From positions 1 through 7,983 of the forward strand of contig DMMN01000178.1 in the NCBI GenBank assembly GCA_003453835.1: a DNA stretch of 7,983 nucleotides, written 5' to 3'. Positions 1 through 6,151 of the stretch are shown here, piece after piece. Numbering within the stretch: the first letter of the stretch is position 1; each line of letters starts with the position of its first letter. Below the pieces are notes generated by a model. The model was not told the DNA's origin, searched no databases, and saw nothing but the letters and a program-made list of their open reading frames with translations. Origin of the DNA: Bacteroidota bacterium (GTDB lineage: Bacteria > Bacteroidota > Ignavibacteria > UBA10030). The position numbers and the translations under genes are program-made.

Positions 1-336
1 CGGATGCGAATAGCCGATCTGCACCTGCACCTTATTGCCCTTCATCTCCGCCCGATAACCGACTCCCACGATCTCCAGCTTCCTTGAGTAGCCTTGCGTG
101 ACGCCGTTGACCATGTTATTGATCAACGCTCTCCATAATCCGTGAAGCGCGCGGACATTTTTCTCGTCGGATGAGCGAGTGACGACCACTTCCGATTGAT
201 CTATCTTCACACCTATTGACGGATGAAGGGCAGCGGAGAGTTCCCCTTTTGGACCCTTCACTTGGATCACCCCATCTTTTGCCGAGATGGTGACGCCCTT
301 CGCAATTGGCACAGGCTTACGGCCGATTCGTGACAC
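1..336 (-). CDS. rplF: 50S ribosomal protein L6, N-terminal part (runs off the window)
   Basis: L6 binds 23S rRNA near the sarcin-ricin loop and the L7/L12 stalk base, supporting the factor-binding side of the 50S subunit. The visible 112 residues begin MSRIGRKPVPIAKGV, the classic L6 opening. They cover the first alpha/beta domain and reach the linker to the second, with NNMVNGVTQGYSRKLEIVGVGYRA near residues 73–96. The family is usually about 180 residues, so roughly 70 are missing beyond position 1. The start is GTG at 334–336, chosen because a GAGGAG Shine-Dalgarno site at 345–350 lies 8 nt upstream and the reading gives the full L6 N-terminus. It follows S8 by 17 nt, the usual spc order. 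Identification is certain; only the 3' end is unseen. Confidence 0.97.
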   Translation of the reverse strand, partial: MSRIGRKPVPIAKGVTISAKDGVIQVKGPKGELSAALHPSIGVKIDQSEVVVTRSSDEKNVRALHGLWRALINNMVNGVTQGYSRKLEIVGVGYRAEMKGNKVQVQIGYSHP

Positions 337-344
337 GGTAGAAT

Positions 345-350
345 CTCCTC
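345..350 (-). promoter_or_regulatory. Shine-Dalgarno site fixing the rplF GTG start
   Basis: On the minus strand this reads GAGGAG, 8 nt before the GTG at 336. It lies in the 17-nt spacer after the S8 stop and supports the non-ATG start of L6. Confidence 0.85.
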
Positions 351-353
351 AGT

Positions 354-749
354 TTACCAGATAAAGGCGAGCACCTCGCCACCAACATGTTGTTTGCGGG
401 CTTGAATATCCGTCATGACACCCTTTGAGGTGGAGACGATCGCAACGCCCAGCCCACCGAGCACTCGCGGCAGCTTGTCCGACGTCCGATAGAGACGAAT
501 CCCGGGGCGACTCACCCGGCGCAGCCCGGAAATAACCGACTTGCCGGAGTTGTACTTCAGATGGATGCGCAAAACTCCCTGCTTTCCGTCATCAAGCACC
601 GTAAAGCTCGAGATGTACTTCTGCTCCACCAGAATCTGAGTGATCGCTTTCTTCAGATTCGATGATGGGATATCGACACGTTTGTGCTTTGCCTTGCCGG
701 CATTGCGAACTCGGGTTAAGAAATCCGAGATGGGATCTGTCATGGACAT
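354..749 (-). CDS. rpsH: 30S ribosomal protein S8
   Basis: S8 is a primary 16S rRNA binder (helix 21/25 region) needed to assemble the central domain of the 30S subunit. In E. coli it also represses the spc operon by binding mRNA near the L5 start. The 131-residue product starts [18 protein letters not shown] and ends with the conserved STSKGVMT...[14 protein letters not shown]-binding segment; family length is about 130. The open frame extends upstream to an ATG at 773, but that codon lies before the Shine-Dalgarno AGGAG at 760–764. The ATG at 749, 10 nt downstream of the site, gives the usual MSMTDPI start; an ATG at 743 is less well spaced. A 145-nt spacer separates it from S14, which is long for this pair, while L6 follows after 17 nt. 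Confidence 0.97.
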   Translation of the reverse strand: MSMTDPISDFLTRVRNAGKAKHKRVDIPSSNLKKAITQILVEQKYISSFTVLDDGKQGVLRIHLKYNSGKSVISGLRRVSRPGIRLYRTSDKLPRVLGGLGVAIVSTSKGVMTDIQARKQHVGGEVLAFIW

Positions 750-894
750 TGCAGCGATTCTCCTAAAAGTCAATCTCTCTTGTTCTCTCGTGAACCAACC
801 CTCGCTCCATACTCTCCGGCGGGGCGGGTCTTCCGACGTCGTAGACCTCTTTGCTTGTCACCGGCTTACCGGACTTCAAGCGTCTTCGTAAGCA
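750..894 (-). other. Long spacer between rpsN and rpsH with a small stem-loop
   Basis: A 145-nt non-coding stretch lies between the S14 stop and the S8 start. It contains a two-part inverted repeat at 853–881: an outer 5-bp arm GCTTG/CAAGC and an inner CCGG/CCGG arm with a 4-nt loop, separated by a small internal loop. No run of U follows on the transcript strand, so it does not look like an intrinsic terminator. A 15-codon ATG frame (810 down to 763) ends inside the S8 Shine-Dalgarno site but has a badly placed ribosome site. The function of the spacer is unknown. Confidence 0.5.
760..764 (-). promoter_or_regulatory. Shine-Dalgarno site fixing the rpsH start
   Basis: Minus strand AGGAG, 10 nt upstream of the ATG at 749. 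It excludes the in-frame ATG at 773, which lies on the wrong side of the site. Confidence 0.8.
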
Positions 895-1080
895 TTACCA
901 ACTCGCTTTGCGCACGCCGGGGATTTTGCCATCCAGCGCCAGGTTTCTGAGACAGATGCGGCAGATACCGAATTTCCGATAGTAGGCGCGGGGCCTTCCG
1001 CAGATATTGCAGCGATTATGTTGCCGAACCTTGTACTTCGGCGTTTTCTTCGCCTTTACCCTCATTGCTAAGCGTGCCAA
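895..1080 (-). CDS. rpsN: 30S ribosomal protein S14, zinc-binding short type
   Basis: S14 sits in the 30S head next to S3, S10 and S19 and is a late assembly protein. The 61-residue length and four cysteines (C24, C27, C40, C43 in CNIC...CRIC) mark the zinc-ribbon (C+) form; the zinc-free form is about 89–101 residues. The end, [11 protein letters not shown], is the family signature. The start is TTG at 1078–1080, supported by AGGAG at 1086–1090 five nt upstream and by exact agreement with the usual 61-residue length. An in-frame ATG at 1065 would remove five residues and sits 20 nt from the site. The gene is isolated by unusually long spacers, 157 nt upstream and 145 nt downstream. S14 is a known case of gene replacement between the zinc and non-zinc forms. 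Confidence 0.96.
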   Translation of the reverse strand: MARLAMRVKAKKTPKYKVRQHNRCNICGRPRAYYRKFGICRICLRNLALDGKIPGVRKASW

Positions 1081-1237
1081 AGAGACTCCTTTACGTTATT
1101 GAAACCAAGTCGATCTGAATACGATGAGCACAACAGTGATCCGGCTTTCTTGACCATCGGTTGCACCCCTCTTCCGTCGGATCACGGAGCCACGTCGGTC
1201 CGCTCTTGTTTCCGTCTGCCGGTCAATTCCGATCCGC
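1081..1237 (-). other. Long spacer between rplE and rpsN
   Basis: At 157 nt this is the largest gap in the window, at a junction that is usually tight. It holds a 29-codon frame (ATG at 1157, stop at 1068–1070) preceded by AGAGGGG at 1166–1172, 8 nt upstream, and overlapping the S14 start by 13 nt. The predicted peptide starts MVKKAGSLLC and resembles nothing I know. The 5' end of the spacer has short complementary segments (CGGATC and GATCCG) that could pair. I see no convincing promoter or terminator. Confidence 0.45.
1086..1090 (-). promoter_or_regulatory. Shine-Dalgarno site fixing the rpsN TTG start
   Basis: Minus strand AGGAG within TAAAGGAG, 5 nt before the TTG at 1080. It favours TTG over the internal ATG at 1065. 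Confidence 0.75.
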
Positions 1238-1915
1238 TCAAGCCGCCGATACCGTCTGAATCACTTCCTGTCGTTTGACAAACGGCATCCCGAGCGCCTT
1301 GAGCAACTCGAACGCTTCAGCGTCCGTCTTTGCCGTTGTGACGAACGTAATATCCATGCCGCTGATACGCGTAACTTTGTCCACGTCGATCTCCGGGAAG
1401 ATAATCTGCTCCTTCACGCCCAGCGTGTAATTCCCCCGGCCGTCGAACGACTTATCGGAGACGCCGCGGAAGTCCCGAACCCGGGGCAGCGCAATGCTGA
1501 TCAAGCGATCGAGAAACTCATACATGACCGCCCGGCGGAGCGTCACCCGACATCCGATAGCCAATCCTTCGCGAAGCTTGAAGTTCGAAATGGCTTTCTT
1601 CGACTTCGTGATGGCGACTTTTTGCCCGGTGATCGCCTCTAGCTCCTTCACCGTCGTGTCCAGGATTTTCGGATCCTGCGTGGCCGTTCCAACACCGACA
1701 TTGACGGCTATTTTCTCGAGCCTTGGAACCTGCATCACGCTCTTGTACTGAAATCGCTTCATCAGTTGCGAGACGATTTCCTTGTTGTACCGAACGAACA
1801 GCCGGGCGGGCGCGCCCTTTTCCCGAACGACGGCTTGCCGTTTCTTGCCTCCGTCGGCCTGAGCTTTTTCGGCCTTGCCGCCCTTCTTTTCCTTCTGTTC
1901 CTTTTCCTTTGCCAT
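1238..1915 (-). CDS. rplE: 50S ribosomal protein L5 with N-terminal extension
   Basis: L5 binds 5S rRNA and forms the central protuberance, contacting the 30S head and P-site tRNA. The core starts near residue 37 ([12 protein letters not shown]) and contains [20 protein letters not shown], then [16 protein letters not shown], then [20 protein letters not shown], and the closing [27 protein letters not shown]. The whole protein is 225 residues against about 179 in E. coli. The surplus is an N-terminal, lysine/glutamate-rich, probably disordered stretch beginning [11 protein letters not shown], plus a short C-terminal tail. The start chosen is ATG at 1915, with a weak GAGAGAG site about 7 nt upstream. 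A GTG at 1945 would add ten residues ([10 protein letters not shown]) but its nearest purine-rich site is about 17 nt away. S14 follows after a long 157-nt spacer. Confidence 0.95.
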   Translation of the reverse strand: MAKEKEQKEKKGGKAEKAQADGGKKRQAVVREKGAPARLFVRYNKEIVSQLMKRFQYKSVMQVPRLEKIAVNVGVGTATQDPKILDTTVKELEAITGQKVAITKSKKAISNFKLREGLAIGCRVTLRRAVMYEFLDRLISIALPRVRDFRGVSDKSFDGRGNYTLGVKEQIIFPEIDVDKVTRISGMDITFVTTAKTDAEAFELLKALGMPFVKRQEVIQTVSAA

Positions 1916-2002
1916 ATGCGAACTCTCTCTTAGCTTTTTTTTCACGGCTGAAGGATCGCATGCTTCCTCGTCGCGAGGCTGCCGTCACCTTCATCGCCAA
2001 TC
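1916..2002 (-). other. Spacer before rplE with hairpin and A8 tract
   Basis: This 87-nt gap between the L24 stop and the L5 start contains a perfect inverted repeat at 1966–1978 (CCTCG, 3-nt loop, CGAGG). Further down the transcript, at 1935–1942, is a run of eight A. In E. coli the S8 translational-repression site lies at this junction, so an RNA regulatory role is possible, but I cannot see the specific S8-binding bases. There is no evidence of a terminator. Confidence 0.4.
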
Positions 2003-2326
2003 TCAGAACATCTCTTTGCAGTTCCTGCAGACACGCATGGTTTTCTTTCGACCGGTCGTGGCATCCTTCACGTGTGTGTGTCCGACGCGCGTCGCTTCGC
2101 TACACTTCGGGCAAATCACCATGACGTTCGATGCGTGAATCGGCGCCTCCTTTTGCATGATCCCCCCTTGCGGGTTCTTCTGCGATGCACGCGTGTGGCG
2201 CTTCACGATGTTGACGCTCTCGACGATCACCCTGTTGTTCTCGGGAAATACTTTCAGGACCTTCCCTTGCTTCCCGACGGCGTTTCCGGCAACAACCAAA
2301 ACTGTGTCATTCTTGTGGACGTGCAT
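2003..2326 (-). CDS. rplX: 50S ribosomal protein L24 with zinc-ribbon C-terminus
   Basis: L24 is an assembly initiator that binds the 5' domain of 23S rRNA and lies near the tunnel exit. The 107-residue protein has the KOW-type N-terminus ([32 protein letters not shown]) and the [19 protein letters not shown] segment. The C-terminal part has four cysteines, C72 and C75 (CPKC) with C100 and C103 (CRNC), which form a likely zinc ribbon; many L24 proteins, E. coli included, lack this complete set. The start is ATG at 2326, with AAGGGA at 2334–2339 seven nt upstream. It lies 18 nt after L14. Confidence 0.97.
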   Translation of the reverse strand: MHVHKNDTVLVVAGNAVGKQGKVLKVFPENNRVIVESVNIVKRHTRASQKNPQGGIMQKEAPIHASNVMVICPKCSEATRVGHTHVKDATTGRKKTMRVCRNCKEMF

Positions 2327-2344
2327 TCTTCTATCCCTTAACCG

Positions 2345-2713
2345 TTAGAGTACTTCCGGTGCCAATGATACGATTTTCATGAACTGACGCTCACGCAGTT
2401 CTCGCGCCACGGGACCGAAGATGCGCGTTCCTCGCGGTTCCCCCTGCGGATTCAGCAAGACAACGGCGTTCTCGTCGAAGCGAATGTAGGAACCATCTTT
2501 TCGACCGACTTCTTTCTTGGTCCGGACCACCACAGCTCGTGAGACATCCCCCTTTTTCACGGGTGCTCCCGGGATGGCACTCTTCACCGCAACCACCACG
2601 AGATCGCCGAGGGTTGCATAGCGTTTATCGTGACCACCAAGAACGCGTATACAGCGGACTTTCTTCGCTCCGGAGTTGTCTGCTACGACGAGATTCGTTT
2701 CTTCCTGGATCAT
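2345..2713 (-). CDS. rplN: 50S ribosomal protein L14
   Basis: L14 binds 23S rRNA on the subunit interface, forming intersubunit bridges with 16S rRNA and contacting L19. In many bacteria it is also the docking site of the silencing factor RsfS. The 122-residue sequence is complete and typical: [19 protein letters not shown] at the start, a five-stranded-barrel region with RVLGG and [11 protein letters not shown], and the end [28 protein letters not shown]. The ATG at 2713 has AGGAG at 2720–2724 six nt upstream. It opens the spc half of the cluster, 42 nt after S17, a gap without an evident terminator or promoter, so co-transcription with the S10 half is likely. Confidence 0.98.
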   Translation of the reverse strand: MIQEETNLVVADNSGAKKVRCIRVLGGHDKRYATLGDLVVVAVKSAIPGAPVKKGDVSRAVVVRTKKEVGRKDGSYIRFDENAVVLLNPQGEPRGTRIFGPVARELRERQFMKIVSLAPEVL

Positions 2714-2755
2714 CTGAGACTCCTGTTGGGGTCAAGGACCCCGCGTTCAACATCC

Positions 2756-3037
2756 TTATTTTGCCTTTTCGACGATTTCGACCAAGCGCCATCGTTTCTG
2801 TTTGCTCATCGGCCGGGTCTCCATCACTTTGACGATGTCGCCGATGCCTGCCTCGCGCTTCTCATCGTGCGCCATGAGCGTTGACGTCTGCTTGTAGTAC
2901 TTCTTATACAAGGGATGGGGTACTTTACGCTCCAACGACACGACGATGCTCTTCTGCATCTTGTTGCTGATGACTTTGCCGGTACGGACTTTGCGCCGAT
3001 TGCGTTGAACGGCCGGAGTGGTTGCTTCGGTGGTCAT
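2756..3037 (-). CDS. rpsQ: 30S ribosomal protein S17
   Basis: S17 is an early-binding 30S protein with an OB fold that contacts helices 7 and 11 of 16S rRNA. The 93-residue product has the core [45 protein letters not shown], then the [11 protein letters not shown] signature and [15 protein letters not shown]. The first dozen residues ([12 protein letters not shown]) are a variable leader, making it slightly longer than the 84-residue E. coli protein. The ATG at 3037 is 3 nt after the L29 stop, and its AGAGG ribosome site (3046–3050) lies inside the end of the L29 gene, suggesting translational coupling. Confidence 0.97.
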   Translation of the reverse strand: MTTEATTPAVQRNRRKVRTGKVISNKMQKSIVVSLERKVPHPLYKKYYKQTSTLMAHDEKREAGIGDIVKVMETRPMSKQKRWRLVEIVEKAK

Positions 3038-3040
3038 CCT

Positions 3041-3277
3041 CTAAGCCTCTTTCCCTTGTTCGATTGTTTCCGATTTCACATCCGATGTCTTGCCCTTACG
3101 CTCAACGAGAACGGTCTTCATCCGGGCGATATCCTTCCGGATCAACCGGAGCTTCATCGGGTTCTCAAGCTGGCTAATGACTTTCTGGAAGCGCAGGTTC
3201 GCCAGGGTCTCTTCTTCCTCCAGAATTCTCTTGACCAGTTCCGCGTCAGAGAGCGCTCGCAATTCAAATGCTTTCAT
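3041..3277 (-). CDS. rpmC: 50S ribosomal protein L29
   Basis: L29 lies at the polypeptide exit next to L23, in the area where nascent-chain factors dock. It is a small two-helix hairpin: residues 1–25 (MKAFELRALSDAELVKRILEEEETL) and 26–60 (LRFQKVISQLENPMKLRLIRKDIARMKTVLVERK). At 78 residues it is longer than the 63-residue E. coli protein because of a polar C-terminal tail of about 15 residues ending EQGKEA. The ATG at 3277 has a strong GAGGAGG site at 3288–3294, 10 nt upstream. It lies 19 nt after L16 and 3 nt before S17, the conserved L16–L29–S17 trio. Confidence 0.96.
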   Translation of the reverse strand: MKAFELRALSDAELVKRILEEEETLANLRFQKVISQLENPMKLRLIRKDIARMKTVLVERKGKTSDVKSETIEQGKEA

Positions 3278-3296
3278 GGACTCTCAACCTCCTCGA

Positions 3297-3719
3297 TTAG
3301 TTGGCACCGTGATCTGTACGAGCGACGACCTTCACCTTGATCGGGAGCTTATGCGCTGCGAGTTGAAACGCCGCCGCCGCCAGCTCCTTGGTAACGCCGC
3401 CGAGCTCGAACATCACGCGACCCGGTTTCACGACTGCCACCCAGAACTCCGGGATGCCTTTTCCACTTCCCATACGGGTCTCGGCAGGCTTCTTCGTGAC
3501 CGGCTTATCGGGAAAAATCCGGATCCACACTTTTCCCTCGCGTTTCATCATTCGTGTCAACGCAACGCGTGTCGCTTCAATCTGGCGTTGTGTGATCCAT
3601 CCCGGTTCCATTGCCTTCAATCCGAAATCGCCGAATGCCACCGTTGCACCGCGGGTCGCTTTTCCGCGCATCCGCCCGCGCTGGGCTTTTCTGAACTTTA
3701 CTCTCTTTGGCATCAACAT
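3297..3719 (-). CDS. rplP: 50S ribosomal protein L16
   Basis: L16 is a late-assembling protein near the A-site and peptidyl-transferase centre, helping to position the A-tRNA elbow. The 140-residue sequence begins [21 protein letters not shown] and contains the [22 protein letters not shown] block and [27 protein letters not shown]82 in TRMGSGKG matches the arginine that E. coli hydroxylates (R81); whether it is modified here cannot be told from the sequence. The end is [12 protein letters not shown]. The ATG at 3719 has AAGGAG at 3730–3735, 10 nt upstream. It follows S3 by 54 nt. Confidence 0.98.
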   Translation of the reverse strand: MLMPKRVKFRKAQRGRMRGKATRGATVAFGDFGLKAMEPGWITQRQIEATRVALTRMMKREGKVWIRIFPDKPVTKKPAETRMGSGKGIPEFWVAVVKPGRVMFELGGVTKELAAAAFQLAAHKLPIKVKVVARTDHGAN

Positions 3720-3773
3720 TTGACAAATGCTCCTTCTGGTTCGATGTCACGGTTCATTGTGACGTCTCCATCA

Positions 3774-4412
3774 TTATCGTGAGACGGGTCCGAGGATCTC
3801 GCCCTTGCAGATCCAGACTTTGACGCCGATCGCGCCATAGATCGTGCGTGCGGTGGCTTGCGCATAGTCGATATCCGCACGGATGGTATGGAGCGGTATA
3901 CGTCCTTCTTTATACTGCTCGCGGCGGGCGATCTCGGCTCCGCCCAGACGCCCTCCGCACATCACGCGGATACCTTCGGCCCCCATTCGCATGGCAGCCG
4001 TGATGGCTTGCTTCATCGCGCGACGGAAGGAGATTCTTCCTTCGATTTGAGAAGCGATGTTTTCGGCTACGAGGCTGGAGTCGAGCTCCGGGCGCTTGAT
4101 CTCATGAATCAGAATCTTCACTTCTTTCGACGTCACTTTCTTGAGTTCTTCTTCCAACTGAGCGATCTCCTTCCCGCTCTTGCCGATCACAATACCGGGA
4201 CGCGATGTGTGGATCGTGATGACGGCGCGTTTCGGGGTCCTGTCGATCTGAATGCGGGAGATCCCGGCCTTCTTCAAACGGTTCCGAACGTAATTGCGAA
4301 CCATCAGGTCTTCCTGCAGCTTGCCCGAGAACCCTTTCTCGTCAAACCAATTGGAATCCCACGTCTTCGTGATGCCGATCCGAAATCCTACCGGATGTGT
4401 TTTCTGACCCAA
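3774..4412 (-). CDS. rpsC: 30S ribosomal protein S3
   Basis: S3 lies at the mRNA entry of the 30S head and, with S4 and S5, gives the ribosome its mRNA-unwinding activity. The 212-residue protein begins MGQKTHPVGFRIGITKTWDS. It has a KH domain with the loop GIVIGKSGKEI (residues 73–83) and the basic patch RRAMK near 130–134, which matches the helicase-linked residues of E. coli. The C-terminal domain has GGRLGGAEIARREQYKEGRIPLHTIRADIDY. It is shorter than E. coli S3 (233) only at the C-terminus. The start is TTG at 4410–4412, chosen because AGGAGG (4418–4423) is 5 nt upstream and the protein then begins exactly at the conserved MGQK. L22 precedes it by 33 nt. Confidence 0.97.
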   Translation of the reverse strand: MGQKTHPVGFRIGITKTWDSNWFDEKGFSGKLQEDLMVRNYVRNRLKKAGISRIQIDRTPKRAVITIHTSRPGIVIGKSGKEIAQLEEELKKVTSKEVKILIHEIKRPELDSSLVAENIASQIEGRISFRRAMKQAITAAMRMGAEGIRVMCGGRLGGAEIARREQYKEGRIPLHTIRADIDYAQATARTIYGAIGVKVWICKGEILGPVSR

Positions 4413-4417
4413 GAGAT

Positions 4418-4423
4418 CCTCCT
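4418..4423 (-). promoter_or_regulatory. Shine-Dalgarno site fixing the rpsC TTG start
   Basis: Minus strand AGGAGG, 5 nt before the TTG at 4412. The strong site offsets the weak initiation codon. Confidence 0.85.
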
Positions 4424-4445
4424 GTTATCGTTCCTGCGGTTCTGA

Positions 4446-4907
4446 CTACTTTGAGGCTGACGTCTTCTGCTTCGTTGATTTCTTCTTCTTCGTCTCGCCT
4501 GCTTCCGCCACGGATGCATCGGCTTTCGGTTTCTTCGGAGCCGACGGCTTTGCGGCGATTCTCGCTTCACGCTGCGCGATAATGATCGTGAGGTGGGGCG
4601 ATCGTTTCCGAATCCGGAAGGCCCTTCCCATCGGGGCGGGCATCACACGCTTCATCGAGGGTCCGCCGTTCACGAACGCCTCTTTCACAAACAACGTTGC
4701 CGTATCGACGCGGCCCGATTCATCCTTGTTTTGGATGTTCGAGATCGCGGATCGCAAGACTTTTTCCGCAGTTCGCGCCGCGTGCTTTGGCGAGAAGTGA
4801 AGCATCGCCAGTGCCTGATCCACACCGTGACCTCGGATGAGATCGATAACCAGCATCATCTTGCGCGGTGACGTTCCCACAAATCGATTGATTGCTCGTG
4901 CTTCCAT
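4446..4907 (-). CDS. rplV: 50S ribosomal protein L22 with lysine-rich C-terminal tail
   Basis: L22 spans the 50S subunit; its beta-hairpin lines the exit-tunnel constriction together with L4, and macrolide-resistance changes map there. The core (residues 1–115) includes MEARAINRFVGTSPRKMMLV, ALAMLHFSPKHAARTAEKVLRSAISN and the hairpin loop KRVMPAPMGRAFRIRKRSPHLTIII. Residues 116–153 form a low-complexity lysine/alanine/serine tail, so the protein is 153 residues against 110 in E. coli. The frame stays open upstream to 5135 across S19, but those 76 residues overlap S19 and do not resemble L22. The ATG at 4907, with AAGGAA at 4914–4919 upstream, gives the usual N-terminus. Spacing is 70 nt after S19 and 33 nt before S3. 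Confidence 0.96.
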   Translation of the reverse strand: MEARAINRFVGTSPRKMMLVIDLIRGHGVDQALAMLHFSPKHAARTAEKVLRSAISNIQNKDESGRVDTATLFVKEAFVNGGPSMKRVMPAPMGRAFRIRKRSPHLTIIIAQREARIAAKPSAPKKPKADASVAEAGETKKKKSTKQKTSASK

Positions 4908-4977
4908 TCGTTCTTCCTTACGCCTTTCCGAAGACTCGATGCGATTGTTCAGCAAGCCTGGAAGGGTCTCACAAATC

Positions 4978-5265
4978 CTATGCTGCTGAAGTAGTTTTTT
5001 CTGACTTAAAACCCGGATGTGTCCGGAAGATCCGGGTGGGGGCGAACTCACCCAACTTGTGGCCAACCATTGCTTCCTGGATGTAGACCGGAATGAACTT
5101 GTTCCCGTTGTGAACGGCAAACGTGTGCCCCACAAAATCCGGTGTAATCGTGCAGGATCGGGCCCAGGTCTTAATCACGCGCTTCTGGTTGGACTTGTTC
5201 AGGGCCTCGACTTTTTTCTGTAATTGCGGGTCGATGGAGGGACCCTTCTTCAGTGAACGACTCAT
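4978..5265 (-). CDS. rpsS: 30S ribosomal protein S19
   Basis: S19 forms a complex with S13 at the top of the 30S head and takes part in the bridge to L5 and in tRNA contacts. The 95-residue sequence is typical: [20 protein letters not shown] at the start, then [33 protein letters not shown], and the signature [20 protein letters not shown], with a short variable tail. Family length is about 92. The ATG at 5265 has only a weak purine stretch (GAAGAG, 5270–5275) upstream. It lies 30 nt after L2, and the spacer to L22 is 70 nt with nothing recognisable beyond the L22 ribosome site. Confidence 0.97.
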   Translation of the reverse strand: MSRSLKKGPSIDPQLQKKVEALNKSNQKRVIKTWARSCTITPDFVGHTFAVHNGNKFIPVYIQEAMVGHKLGEFAPTRIFRTHPGFKSEKTTSAA

Positions 5266-5295
5266 GACACTCTTCTGCTATCGTTTGAGAACGGG

Positions 5296-6129
5296 TTATT
5301 TGCGACGCTTGATAATGAGTTTGTTCGATGCATTCTTCCGCTTACGGGTTTTCAGACCTTTAGCGTACTTGCCCCACGGCGACTCGGGATGTTGCCATCC
5401 GCCGCCGCTCTTTGAACGCCCCTCGCCCCCACCCATCGGATGATCGACAGGATTCATCGCCATGCCGCGGGTCTGTGGACGAATGCCGAGCCATCGCGAC
5501 CTCCCCGCCTTGCCGAGGCTGAGGTTCTCGTGATCGCCGTTGCCGACAACTCCGACAGTCGCGAAGCACTTGACGGGCACCTTCCGCACTTCTCCCGAAG
5601 GGAGTTTCAGCGTGGCAAACTCGCCTTCCTTTGCCATCAGTTGAAGCGAATTCCCGGCGCTACGCCCAAGCTGGCCGCCTTTGCCCGGTTTGATTTCCAC
5701 GTTGTGCACAAATGTGGCCACGGGGATTTCGGAAAGCGGAAGCGAGTTTCCGACCTGGACTTCGACACCGTTTCCCGCGGCAATCTTCTGACCAACCTTG
5801 AGACCCTCCGGGGCAACGATGTAGCGCTTGTCACCGTCCGCATACTGCACCAGGGCAATTCGAGCGGACCGGTTGGGATCGTACTCGATGGAGGCAACCG
5901 TTGCTTCGATTCCGTGCCTCTCGCGCTTGAAGTCGATCACACGATACATCCGCTTGTGTCCGCCTCCACGATGACGGGAGGTGACACGGCCGAGATTGTT
6001 CCTGCCCCCCGACTTCTTGAGAGGTCTGAGCAACGACTTCTCCGGTTTCGTCTTCGTTATTTCGTCGAATGTCGGGACGGAGTAGAATCTCGTCGCCGGC
6101 GTCATTGGTCGTAGTTTTCTGATAGCCAT
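5296..6129 (-). CDS. rplB: 50S ribosomal protein L2
   Basis: L2 is one of the largest and most conserved 50S proteins and is needed for subunit association and peptidyl-transferase activity. The 277-residue protein shows the N-terminal OB-fold region with [19 protein letters not shown] (residues 51–69), the SH3-like domain with [23 protein letters not shown], and the C-terminal segment [18 protein letters not shown]230 in DHPMGGGEG corresponds to the functionally critical His229 of E. coli. The stretch [19 protein letters not shown] near residues 16–34 resembles Chlorobiota/Ignavibacteria-type L2 proteins. The ATG at 6129 is preceded by a modest AGGT site (6135–6138). It lies 22 nt after L23 and 30 nt before S19. 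Confidence 0.98.
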   Translation of the reverse strand: MAIRKLRPMTPATRFYSVPTFDEITKTKPEKSLLRPLKKSGGRNNLGRVTSRHRGGGHKRMYRVIDFKRERHGIEATVASIEYDPNRSARIALVQYADGDKRYIVAPEGLKVGQKIAAGNGVEVQVGNSLPLSEIPVATFVHNVEIKPGKGGQLGRSAGNSLQLMAKEGEFATLKLPSGEVRKVPVKCFATVGVVGNGDHENLSLGKAGRSRWLGIRPQTRGMAMNPVDHPMGGGEGRSKSGGGWQHPESPWGKYAKGLKTRKRKNASNKLIIKRRK

Positions 6130-6151
6130 ACCTTACCTGCCGTTCCTTCGG

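Noticed and set aside
750..773. Upstream ATG at 773 for S8
   Set aside because: It lies upstream of the AGGAG site at 760–764 that serves the ATG at 749, and it adds residues absent from the S8 family.
763..810. 15-codon frame ending inside the S8 ribosome site
   Set aside because: Its purine-rich site is only 1 nt from the ATG, too close for efficient initiation, and a frame this short is expected by chance.
1935..1942. A8 tract as a programmed frameshift or slippage site
   Set aside because: It lies upstream of the best L5 start, so slippage would not change the product; no alternative-frame protein makes sense.
1518..2000. Minus-strand 160-codon frame overlapping L5 in another frame
   Set aside because: It runs through the arginine/lysine-rich L5 extension in a shifted frame and then through conserved L5 codons. 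It has only a TTG start and no good ribosome site, so it is a shadow of low-complexity coding sequence.
2714..2755. Possible operon break between S17 and L14
   Set aside because: The 42-nt gap holds the L14 ribosome site but no terminator hairpin with U-run and no recognisable promoter.
3090..3782. Plus-strand open frame of 230 codons opposite L29, L16 and the L16/S3 spacer
   Set aside because: It is antisense to three intact conserved genes, its composition follows the reverse complement of their codons, and it resembles no family; long antisense frames are common at this GC content.
4908..5135. 76-residue upstream extension of the L22 frame
   Set aside because: It overlaps most of S19, shows no L22 similarity, and the ATG at 4907 with its own AAGGAA site gives the normal L22 N-terminus.
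5440..6114. Plus-strand open frame of 224 codons opposite L2
   Set aside because: It is fully antisense to a highly conserved L2 gene, with no recognisable domain or independent ribosome site.
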